NCBI GenBank assembly: GCA_027574665.1
Contig: CM050652.1
Span: 8,660,589 to 8,724,588, forward strand
Direction: 5' to 3'
Source of the DNA: Rhynochetos jubatus
Lineage: Eukaryota; Chordata; Aves; Eurypygiformes; Rhynochetidae
DNA length: 64,000 bases
Shown here: piece by piece, positions 1 through 10,609 of the stretch
How positions within the stretch are numbered: position 1 is the stretch's first letter
Layout of the letters: every line of letters begins with the position of its first letter
The notes under the pieces: generated by a model
Seen by the model: the letters and a program-made list of their open reading frames with translations, nothing else
Databases searched by the model: none
What the model was told of the DNA's origin: nothing
Program-made: the position numbers and the translations under genes

Positions 1-594
1 ATATATAAAAACTGAGGCACACACCTCTGCCGTGATAACAGCTGGGTTATCCTACAGCTAGTGCCTGACTGGGGTATCTGCAAGTATCCCAGATACTTCA
101 TTACAGTTTAAAGTTTAAAACAACCCTAGATCCTACCCAAGGATTCAGAGGAAGGCAATGGAGTTGAAGATTGTTTCTCAGCTAAGCTATGGCCTAGACT
201 GACCATAACCCTTTATTCAAGGGTAAGTAAAATTGCCATCATCAGCTGATAAATCAACAAGAATGCTTCTATGCAAATAGCATGGCCGTTGTAATGAACG
301 TGGATAAACAAGTTGCCATGATCAGAATACTGCTGTATCTCAGTCCTCTTTGTTCCATATCGTAGGGACACCCAAGCCAGAGAAAAGCATGCTAGATCCA
401 TGGCCAGGAGCAGTATACCAGGTAGTCACAAAATTATGACCATGCTACTGATCTCTGATGAGTGTCAGAGACTTAGGTTCAGGATCATACTTAGATGACA
501 TACTGCTTTCAAGTCTGAGTTGGCTTCTGCTTCTGCGGAGACACTAGCTGAGGCTCATGCTAGTTTTGAGTCCTCTGCAATGTGCTCTGCTGCT
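1..594. other. Unique sequence, no gene recognised
   Basis: No coding frame, repeat family or RNA gene is recognisable here. The stretch from about 497 to 594 runs into the CR1 that follows but does not itself match CR1 as I know it. Confidence 0.5.
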
Positions 595-970
595 CTGCTG
601 AGGGAACTGGAGTTGTTTAGTTTGGAGAAAAGAAGGCTGAGGAGAGACCTTATTGCTATCTACAAAATGGGAGTTGGCCTCTCAAGTTACAAGCGACAAG
701 ACTAGAGGAAATGGACTCAAGTTGAACCAGGGGAGGTTCAGATTGGATATTAGGAAAATTTCTTCACCGAAGGGGTTGTTGGGCGTTGGAACGGGCTGCC
801 CAGGGCAGTGGTTGAGCCACCATCCCTGGAGGGATTTAAGAGATGGGTTGATGTGGTGCTTAGGGACATGGTTTAGGGCAGGCTTGGCAGTGCTAGGTTG
901 ATGGGTGGACTTAATGATCTTAAAGGTCTTTTTCAACCCATGCTATTCTATGATTCTATGATTCTATGAT
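595..970 (+). mobile_element. CR1 LINE, 3' end with octamer tail
   Basis: This is a 5'-truncated CR1 non-LTR retrotransposon in plus orientation. It opens in the last part of ORF2 (frame reading [20 protein letters not shown]), passes through the block read as [20 protein letters not shown], then the 3' untranslated region (CTGGAGGGATTTAAG, TTAATGATCTTAAAGGTC), and ends in about three copies of ATTCTATG at 944-970. That octamer tail is the hallmark of CR1 3' ends. Compared with other copies in this window, about 15-25 bp is missing near 668-690, which shifts the frame. It is dead and non-autonomous. Confidence 0.95.
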
Positions 971-3900
971 TAGATATGCTTTCTGAGTACACTCCATCAA
1001 CTGGAAGTTTGGCTCCTTCTGAATCTCTGAGAGAGAATGTCATGATTCTCCCTGTCCTGAACTGGGATCAAGGTTTAGTTTCCAGTAGATATGGATACCC
1101 GGGACTGCAGTTCTCTGGAAAAACCAATCAATGGCTTTCATTGACAAGCACCAGTAACAGACTATTCACAGAGATTTATGACTCCTAAGAATGACTGAAA
1201 TCCTTCTTGGTTAAGCAAACTGCAGAGTCAATTCACCAGTAAGGTCTGGATTCTCAGTCTTGGTACCCCTTGTCTAATTTCCATCAATTTAAGAGTTTAC
1301 CTCTGAGTTACCTCCCCTGCATTTCCAAGAAACCAGATTTCTTTCTTCCTGAAATATTTTATAGGAAGCAGAAGATACCTTTTCTTCTTTCACCCACTTA
1401 TTGGGAGACTCAAAAAAGCACATGAAAGGCTAAACTAAGTCTTGTGGTAAACAGATCACTACTTGGATATGCCGTACCCTTTTCTGGTATACACATTTTA
1501 ACAAGTCTACACAGAAGTATTTCAACATATTCATTCCATCACCACCTCTACAATTCTCAGTACAAGCATGCAGACATCAACAAGTTGCTGCATATGTCCA
1601 GGGATGTCAAAGTAGTCCTGTTTCTTTGAGTCCTATGATTCAGTCTACCATTTAATCCAGTGTATCAGGACAGCAAGCAGTGAAGTTGATTAAGGTGAAG
1701 AGGTAACCCGCTGTTTCATGGTAAGTCACTGTGTCAAAGCGCTGCTGCTCAGAGAAGGATAACAGCAGAGCAGGTCTGTCTGCCAAGCAGCCCTGGCTCC
1801 TAATGGCAGCATATGCTCATGGCAACTGTGCTAACAGTGTGACACAAGAGGGTCCTGGGAAGAGGCAACTTCCATCAACATCCTACCCACTCACTTCTAT
1901 GGATGAAGGACAAAAGCTACATGAATCCAATGACTATTGTATCTACTGGCTAGTTTCAGCCTTGTTGAAACACTGCTATTCCTGCCATCCCCATTCAGAC
2001 CTATTGTCTGTCTCCCTGACAGCTAAGTTTTCTAAATGTTAATATAACTGGCAGTCAGCCCTTTCTTTACATTAGTCATATGAAGTTCATGGCTTCCTGT
2101 CCCATTATTTATCAGGGAAGGGATCCTTCACCTTTCCCAGATCATGGAAACAAAACAGCTTTTGTTCTTTGTTTCACTATATAGCACAAGCAAGTTTTTA
2201 GAAGTACAATGAACTAGAAACATTGATTAGGCTATTACCAATTTTTCCAAGAAAATCAGTATTCCATAACTTGTCCAGCTGTTACATGAGCATGTGCAAA
2301 TATCAACCTTTTAAAAACAAAGCAGTCTTATCTCTAATGAAGATTACAGAAAAAGTTCGGTGTTATCAGGATTCAATACCAGTTTCCCCATTGTTTTCAA
2401 CATTTAAATTGTATTCATTCAAATAAAACCAATATATAATTAGCTTTTCATGACAGCTTCCTCTGTTGTAATAGCCCTGCTACGTCTCCAATTGTCCTTA
2501 TGACATCAAAGATTGATTTCACAATTTCTGGTGTGAAAAACATCCTGAAGGAAACAGTAACACCTCCCCCACACATACATCCAGGAAAATATTTCAAGAA
2601 GTGACCAATGCTCTTTTCAAATAATAAATTAGGCAAAACGTGTTTTATTTCCCACTGGGTGGTACCTTTGGAATTAACCCTTGGTGTTACTGGAGAGATT
2701 GAGAAACATTTTCCTTAGTGCTTGTTCTAGTCTTACAGCTCGCTCCACCTTACTCAAATGCATCACCAACTCATATACACCTTGTAGTGGATAAGATTGC
2801 ACCACATTGATGACTAGCCCAGAAGTTACCCAAAGTATCATAAAGATGACTCACAGAGCACAAATGACTGCAGTAAATACTCTGAATGCAGCTGGCGTAA
2901 CTGCTGTACTTGAAACTGGTCGACAGTCGGCCACAGAGAGGCTGCCTTAAGAAGCAGGATAAGAGCTCATATGGTTAAGTTGTATCCTCATGCCATGACG
3001 ATTTGAACTTCTTCATGGAAAGCCAGATCAGACATGCTACATGAGCTGCAGCCAAAGAAACATAGAAACTCAGATCAGTGCTATTGCTGCTTATGTCCTT
3101 TGTGGTCTCTCTGACATCTGGCTTCATCATAGAGGACTTGACTGCTGCGCAAATGGGATCCAGAAAAAAACATCACAGACCAGCTGGGCAAAGCATCGGT
3201 AGTGTCCACCAGCAATGAGCCACATGTCAAAGGACAGCATGCTTTCTTGGGAGAAAGGCAATGCTCTACAGGAATGTCAGATGAAAGTCCAACATGATGC
3301 TTTTTTTGTCTACCAGAGAAGCAAATTATTCACCTTTATGCAGCACAGTAGATATCAAAGTCAGGTGGTGAAAGAGAAAGGAGGAATGTGTGTGGATCTC
3401 CTGTGTAACAGAGCCAAATGTATTTTATAAATAGGTAGGAAACTTCTGGAAAAATCTCTCCTGATTTGTCCTCTTCCTTCTTGTCTTTCTCCTCCTCTTT
3501 CTCTGGCAGTCGAGTAACATAGGCCAGTTGGGATGGGAATAGGAGAATAATGGACTGCAAAAGTTTCTTTGTGGGGGAGGAGAGGAAATGTATAAGATGA
3601 ACTAACTGCGTTGAGTGAAGGGTAAATGGGAGTTGTGGCTGGAATTCTGGAGAAGCCAAAAAGTGAGTGGAGAGGAGGACTGGACCACAGCTGGGGCTAG
3701 GACAGCTACTGGCACAGGGTCTAACTACTACAGAAAAGGCAGATGACCAAATCTAAAATGTTTGAGGTTCTTTAAAGTCAGTATATATATTTTGCCTTTT
3801 ATTCTGTCTTGCAGAGTTGCAGTTGATGCACTAAGACAGGGTTTCTAAAATAATAGGACATATTTGATCACTCGTACTTTGTTTGTGTGTCTGTCCACAC

Positions 3901-5807
3901 TGACATCTTTTTGAATCTTTGGACTAATTTCCCCTTTAGTTGAGAGAAAGGAAGAAGTCCCAGTATAACCATTATGAAGGTATATGCTAAGTGATTTGCA
4001 GGAAAGACAGAAATCTCTGTAGTGTCCTGGAGAGCTCAAGACTGACTTCACTCACTATTAGATCTCAGAGGAACTGCACTGGATGCAGCTCAACAAGCAA
4101 AGCTTGAGTCAATTCTTGTAGTCGGCCTCATCCAGCTTATTCAGTTCTGCTGCTCTTGGTATTATTTGTTTCCTAGCGGGATAGATTTCCCAAACTAATT
4201 TGTGTTATCAGGATTTGTTTTTCCTCTTATTACCTTCCCATTCTTTCCCTCCACACAGTAGGTCCCTTTTGTTTGACAGCAAGTGATTCTAATTAATCAT
4301 TTTGTGCTGCTTTTGAATCGTGCAGCTCTGATTAATTTGGTGGACTGAAATACTGGCTATAGGGTTGAGCTGAAGAGATAGTGAGCCGTGAACATGAGCT
4401 CTATTGTCTGCAACAGCACAAAACAGTGGTTTAAAAATTTAAGCATTTCTTTTGTCTGTAATATGCTATGCTTGCTTAAACCTTTCAAAACAATGTTCCT
4501 ATTGTGTGCAATGAAAGGTTACCCAAAAGTTAAGATGATTACTCAGGCATTGTAGCACATTATGTCAGAGGCTATTGTATCAGTTACTTTAGTCTTGTTG
4601 AAGATTTGCATTATTATTTTTATTATCACTTATAAATAAAAGAACTTTCGGAATTGTATCATATTCAGGTTCTGAGTATTATTTCATAGCTATAATGCTA
4701 GGTACTCTGACTTCTTAGAAAGCTCCTACTGTTCAAGTCCAGAAATTTTTTTCGCTTTATATAGACCCACCAGGATAACATATTAATGTATAATTGCATA
4801 TGAGCCATCTAACTTGTCTATTGCTGATAGCTGACCATCAAAATAAGAGATGTACTAGTAGAAGTAAGAATTATCAGTATTTAAGTTTTTACACCTTGAT
4901 TCAAGTATGCTTATCTGATTCCGCCTATGTATCTAAGAGTGCATACACGTGTGTACCACTATGTAAATACACATGTAGAGAAATAAGTACAGATATAAGT
5001 CTGTTTTTCAAAAGAGATGTAAGCCTGAATGTGGAACTGTACAGCTGTGTGACTGCTACTGTAGAAACTGACAAAGGATAAATCCTCTCTCCTGATGTTC
5101 CACTGCTCCCAGCTGTACAGTTGAGGACAAAAGGAAAGGTTTTCCCTGGTAACCCTCCATCTCTTCAGGCTCTGAATTCTTTGGGGAAGGAGCCTTCTTA
5201 AATTTTTGCTTAGAAATGTCTGTGTTTGTGCAGTTTATTCTAGTGCATAACTGGAATTTCTGGGGATTAGTGAAGTACAAATACTAATGAATAATGTACT
5301 ATGAAAAACAAGCAAGACAGCTTCAAAGATTCAAGAAATCTCTCGAAGTTCCCCTGAAGGAGTCTTGCACACCTATGGCAGTATGGAAAATCTCCTTTAA
5401 TCTTCAGAACACATGTAGCGTTTAGCCTCAGGTACTGTCGTGGACATTAACTTTAGATGTCTTCAATTAAAACATCAAAATTATCAATTGACATATTTTT
5501 CTTCTGGTGAATTTTTATTCACTCAGGTGAGCAGCTGAGGCGAAGACAAAGGTGTCAGGCTGACGAGGGAGCTAAGGGAACCATGGCATGGCATGGCTAA
5601 GAGTCTGATATGAGCATAAAAACTTCTGGGATTTTGCTATCTTGTCAGTTTATGGTACTTTCCTGACAGAAGGTCAGCAGACTGGGAGTTTGTTTGGAGA
5701 CTGTGGGGCAGAACTGCTGAAAAGCAAAAGGCAACTCTAAAGTCTCACTTTCTTATACCTTTTTGGAAATTATAATTCAGTCTGCAAAGAAACAACTTAA
5801 ACCAAAC
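971..5807. other. Unique sequence, no gene recognised
   Basis: No recognised repeat or gene lies here. The minus strand between about 2690 and 3260 contains three adjoining protein-like frames broken by stops and frame changes, which are described as a finding rather than called as a gene. An AT-rich block with paired TAATTA-type sites lies at about 4285-4345. Confidence 0.45.

Positions 5808-5874
<67 letters not shown>
5808..5874. repeat. (GATA)n microsatellite, about 17 units
   Basis: The tract is an uninterrupted tetranucleotide array of about 67 bp. A pure array of this length is usually length-polymorphic within a species. Confidence 0.99.
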
Positions 5875-6220
5875 TCAAGGGGTCAGAAATACTAATCCTT
5901 GTTTCTTCTTTAAAGCCATTAAACACAGAATCACAGAATGAGAGACATTTTCAGAATATGTAAAACTTCATTTATTTGCTATAAATAATCTGCTGAACAC
6001 TTAGTATAAACAGACTTGGCTTCATTAGGAAATATCTGGAGTGATTTTGTTGGCTTCAAGTTTATTACAGGACTTTACTGCTGGATCAAGAATAGGGTGC
6101 TAAGGAGTTTGCAGAGTCGCTATTGCACAATGTTAATACAATATTATTAATCGAATAAATAAATAGATTGAATACTTTACAACAAAGAAAGAGTAACAAC
6201 AAAAAGCAGTAGTGTACAGG

Positions 6221-6311
6221 GAATAATAGAATAATGTAGGTTGGAAGGAGCCTCTGGAATCATCTGTTCCAAGCCTTCGCTTAAAACAAGATTAATTTTG
6301 ATCACATTAGA
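6221..6311 (-). mobile_element. CR1 LINE 3' fragment
   Basis: Reading the plus strand gives the reverse complement of a CR1 3' end: a degenerate AATAATAGAATAATG box, TAGGTTGGAAGGAGCCTCTGG, then ATCATCTGTTCCAAGCC and a decayed continuation. It is only about 90 bp long and more diverged than the other copies, so it is probably old. Confidence 0.75.
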
Positions 6312-8143
6312 AGTGAAATATAAGGGAAACGTTTAGAGTTGCAAAGCATGTTTGTAGTGATGATACAGGAAAAGATGGGGTTGGGATGATGATGCCATTG
6401 CTGTGTGTGCCACTAAGCTCCCTTTGAGTGTATGATATTCAAGCCATCCTGTGTGATCAAGTCCATATGCTTCAAGGCAAACTGGACCCTTGTCAGATGT
6501 AAGAACCATAACTGACTGGATATTTTTCATTGAAATATTTTTGCTCTTTTTTTTCTCTTTTAAGCTGTTTCAGGGCCAGGATAAAGTTTCTAGTTGAATC
6601 ATCAAGTCCACTTCAACAGCATTAGGGGATAAGAGGAACAAAGAACAATTATCACTCCTTGTTTCACTTAAGTAATTGAAATCAGTATACACAGCAAATG
6701 TTCAAAGAACAAGATCTGTTGAGTAATAATATTCTGACCTCTTGTAAGTCAAAGAAAATTTTGCCATTGAATTCTCTAGAACTTTGCTTCCAGCTCCATT
6801 TTATTTGAATAAATAGTCATTTCATCCTTAATAAGACTTTAAATTAAATAGTGAATTTGGCAAGAATGAATAAGGTGTGAAATAGAGACTCATCTGTTCT
6901 GTATTGATGTTATTTGCTTGCCCAAGCAGCAGAGCTATTTTAAAACTACATTTTTCCATCTGTGAAGAGATTATTAGGGATCTCTAAAAATACACAAGGA
7001 CTGTTCATATTTGCTGGTTCAGTGGTGTTAGTTCAGTCCTAGTTTCACTGAATGTTTGACCAGAATTCATCTAAAGGTAATTTTATTGGTGTCTTATATT
7101 TAATGTGCACATAAGATATAACAGTTCACAGGCTATTTAAAAGATTTGAATGTCTCAGTCCTGTGAAAATATATATAAAGCGTGCCTCTAGACTCATTTG
7201 GGTGATTTTGACTGTCTTTTTACAAAGCATCTTTAATTACAACAGGATGGAATGAAACAATATGGCTTATAGTGTCAGCCTTTATTATCCAACGGAGCAG
7301 ACAATCCTGGGTAGCCCTATGCAAGCTCCCTCTCTGCTCAAAATTCTCTACAAAGCTGGTGGTATTGCTCTGCATGGTGTCTCTGGGCTTTTTTGTAGAC
7401 AGAGACACAGACCTCTCAATTCAAAGCACTAGAGCTCTAAATTACCCTTTAGGAATGTGTCCCTCTCTCCTTTCCTTGGACTATAGCAGTAATTCAGCAT
7501 GTTTAAGCTCCTGGTTCAGGAACCTCATTTAGCTGTCTAAAGGAAAATGAACCTTTGAGACTAACCAGGCTCCAGAAGATAGTGATGGGGTTTTTTCCTT
7601 TACAGAAGTGACAAAATGGTAAAGACAGTTCTCCTGAAGTGGAGTTGTATAATCTCTGCAATTAATGAGAATATGGGGTTTTTTTTGAAAGGTCACAGTA
7701 CTGAAATGTTTTTGTTAAAGAGACATTATGCTGCTTGCTGTAACACTGTGAAAATAACAGGCTTTGACAGGGAAAGCAGCATGCAGACTTCTGATAAACA
7801 CTGTCAAACAGCTTAAGTCTAAACAGTACAAACTAATAAAGATGAAACATATTGGTTTCTGGTTGTCAAAAAGAAAAAAAAAAATCCTACAGAGATTATT
7901 TTAAATATTGCCCTAAGCGGTACTCAAAGAAAACATAGCACTGAAGTATTGCAAAAAACCAAACCAAGCCAAAGAACAAACCTTCAGAAATTTTAGCTTG
8001 TATGGAATAAATCATTCAATGATTGCAGATGAGGGCTTGGGTTTGTTGCTCCTCAGTTTGACTTCCGAAACAAACTTAGACTTCTTTCCCTGAAGGCAAG
8101 GCAAGGCAAAAAGAAAATAAATGAAAAAAATAAAAAAAAAAAA
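6312..8143. other. Unique sequence, no gene recognised
   Basis: The open frames here (for example 7272-7532) overlap each other on both strands and show no recognisable domain. The last 40 bp (about 8104-8143) is A-rich and leads into the purine array. Confidence 0.5.
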
Positions 8144-8428
8144 GGGAGAGGAGAGGAGAGGAGAGGAGAGGAGAGGAGAGGAGAGGAGAGGAGAGGAGAG
8201 GAGAGGAGAGGAGAGGAGAGGAGAGGAGAGGAGAGGAGAGGAGAGGAGAGGAGAGGAGAGGAGAGGAGAGGAGAGGAGAGGAGAGGAGAGGAGAGGAGAG
8301 GAGAGGAGAGGAGAGGAGAGGAGAGGAGAGGAGAGGAGAGGAGAGGAGAGGAGAGGAGAGGAGAGGAGAGGAGAGGAGAGGAGAGGAGAGAGGGGAGGGG
8401 AGGGGAGGGGAGGGGAGGGGAGGGGAGG
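8144..8428 (+). repeat. Pentanucleotide array (GGAGA)n then (AGGGG)n
   Basis: From about 8146 to 8390 the sequence is an uninterrupted run of about 49 GGAGA units. It changes abruptly at about 8391 to about 7.5 units of AGGGG. The plus strand is pure purine for about 285 bp. Open frames of over 100 codons read on both strands across it are artefacts of the period, because five-codon repeats have no stop in any of these frames. Confidence 0.99.
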
Positions 8429-8952
8429 CTTTTTTACTGTGAGTAATGCAATAATGTTCCTTGTCAGAACATAAGACCAGGCAGTCAGACGGGAAGGGTA
8501 AAACCAAATGGTACATTATTGACCAGTTATTTTGGTTTATGATAAGCAGCAGAGAATAATTTATATGGGATTTAAGGGTGGGAATACAGGCTTAGCAAAT
8601 GAGCTCAGAAACCAGATGAAGACCAGATGAGACATAAGGCCCAATAAGAAATAACAGGGATATATGATCTCAGTATAAGAAGTGGACAATTAAGATTTGA
8701 TTCTTCTATACCCAAATCTGAGACTTCATAAAATCTTTGGGGAAATTCCAATTTATTCTATGAAGAAGCCAAATGATTTTAGAAATGGGGTGTTTCCCTG
8801 CTGCATATTTCAAATTCAGAGTGATTTTCCCAGTCCTTAAGTTTTCTGAGTTTTCTTTCTTGCCTCTGACATATAAATGCTCCAAAGCATATGATCCAGA
8901 GCTCAGCCCTGCCATTTACAATCAATCCTCAGGGAAAATCCCATTGGCTCAC
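8429..8952. other. Unique sequence, no gene recognised
   Basis: Short overlapping frames on both strands show no domain. No repeat is recognised. Confidence 0.5.
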
Positions 8953-9014
8953 ATGGTTTAGCTGCTGCTGAAGCACTGGCAAACTAACCAGTGCTTTAGG
9001 CAGTAGCTCCTCAT
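8953..9014 (+). other. Pre-miRNA-like inverted repeat (hairpin)
   Basis: The arm 8960-8979 pairs with 8988-9008. All 20 bases of the left arm are paired, with only a single bulged G (9000) and two G-U pairs (8964:9004, 8970:8997), closed by an 8-nt loop (8980-8987). After a 3x2 internal loop, 8953-8956 pairs again with 9011-9014. The total span of 62 nt and the near-perfect stem resemble a microRNA precursor, but the loop is short and I do not recognise either arm as a known miRNA. It could equally be a chance palindrome or the relic of a small inverted-repeat element. The reverse strand would fold as well. Confidence 0.45.
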
Positions 9015-10045
9015 CTTTTATTGCAAAAGAGCACTTCTGATTTTTCCTTCTATTAGTCTGAGAGTATGATGTCTGTTGCATCAGTTGCCTTTAACATTGT
9101 CTAGAATTACAATAAATAAATGGATTCCAGTCTGTGGTAGCAAACAACAACATTAATTAAAGATAATAAGACAAACTGCAAGTGATCAAACACTAGGACA
9201 GTTTGATGTAAGGGTGAGCTAAATTTTACATTCAGTGCAGCTGATTTGTGTCACTGTTGATGGAGGCAGTTGCTGCTTCTCCCGGCGATGCATGTTGACA
9301 CACACTTTCTTACTCTCAGCAGGTGTGTCTGATCAGTCAGGCCAGGAAGATGGAGTGTGGCTGAAAACAAAACAACTTTGGTAGATGTGGTTTTCATTTG
9401 ACTGGTCTTATGGGAAGCTTTAGAAACACAGAACTAAGAATATGAGAAAAGACAAAAACATCCCTTTTTCCAAGAGTGCATCCATAGGCTGGGCTAAAAT
9501 GGTCATGAAACTACATCTCAAAAGTGCAAAATTTATTACAAAGATTAGCTGGCAAGCTACTGAGAACTTTGTGTTTAAAGAAGTCAGATTCTTAAACCCT
9601 AATGAACTCCCACAGATTTTGAGAGAATTTAATCAAACTATACATCTTGAATCTCTTACTCAAATTTATTATTCCATTTATCTTTCCTACAAGGCATGTT
9701 CAGATAGATCCATTTTATTAAGGAAAATTGGCTTTAATATATCAGTAAGACAGATTAAAAAATGCAGTGATTAAGTTATTTGCAGTTTGTACAATCAAAT
9801 CTAAAAGAGAGACTAGGACATTTCTAACCTGTGGGGCATGGGATGCAACTTAGTGATGATGTCACAATAGTATTTATCTTTGTGGATCTTTAAGCAGCTA
9901 CTAAATAAATATCATGTAGTCAAAGGTAACCTTGAAGTTGTCAGACTATCCTTTGCAATAACTGCAATCTAACAGAGCAGGCAAACAGAAATAAACCAGC
10001 ATTTCTTTGTTGGTACCTTTGCTTTGCAAGGTGGCACTTTCTGTC
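9015..10045. other. Unique sequence, no gene recognised
   Basis: A 110-codon frame at 9442-9774 has no recognised domain and no splice or repeat context. I take it as chance. Confidence 0.45.
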
Positions 10046-10609
10046 TCTGCTGGTATTGGCTGAGGTAGAATTAAATTTCTTCATAGTAGCTAGCTGGGGA
10101 CTATGTTTTGGATCTGTGCTGAAAACACTGTTGATAATATAGAGACGTTTTTGTTACTGCTGAGCGGTGCTTACACAGAGTCAAGGCCTTTTCTGTCTCT
10201 CACCCCACCCCACCAGTGTGTAGGCTGGTGATGCAGAAGAAGTAGGGAGGGGACACAGCTGGGACAGCTGACTCCAACTGACCAAAGAAGAAGGAAGGGA
10301 GGAACATTGAGAGTGATGACGTTTTGTCTTCCCAAGTAACTGTTCTGCGTGATGGAGCCTTGCTTTCTTGGAGGTGGCTGAACACCTTCCGCCCATGGGA
10401 AATATTGAATAAATTCCTTGTTTTGCTTTGCTTGAGTGTGAAGCTTTTGCTTTACTAATCAAACTATCATTATAGTTTGTCTCTATAGTTTATCTTTTAT
10501 ACATTTTCTCCCTTTTACTCTTCTAATTCTCTCCCCCATCCTGCTGTGGGGGTGGAGTAAGCAAATGACTGTGTGGTTCTTAGTTGACAGTTGGGGTTAA
10601 ACCAAGATA
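10046..10609 (+). mobile_element. ERVL-like solo LTR, diverged
   Basis: The sequence follows a known bird ERVL-type LTR from its left end (CTGGTATTGGCTGAGGTAGA), through TTGGATCTGTGCTGAAAACA and the CTGAGCGGTGCTTACACAGA block, to the right end TTGACAGTTGGGGTTAAACC. The terminal TG is decayed to TC and the terminal CA to TA, and I see no target-site duplication, so it is fairly old. Relative to the related LTR at 29836 and to the family as I remember it, the block with the CRE-like site and TATA box is missing after about 10285. No internal retroviral sequence flanks it. Confidence 0.85.

Noticed and set aside
5925-5945. CR1-like ACAGAATCACAGAATGAGAG
   Set aside because: Only about 20 bp resemble the CR1 tail and nothing downstream continues the match.
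8076-8516. Open frames of 146 and 117 codons on opposite strands
   Set aside because: Both are five-codon periodic translations of the GGAGA array; no stop codon occurs in these frames of the repeat.
9442-9774. 110-codon plus frame starting with ATG
   Set aside because: Lysine/isoleucine-rich as expected from AT-rich DNA, with no recognisable domain. Chance is the simplest explanation without conservation data.
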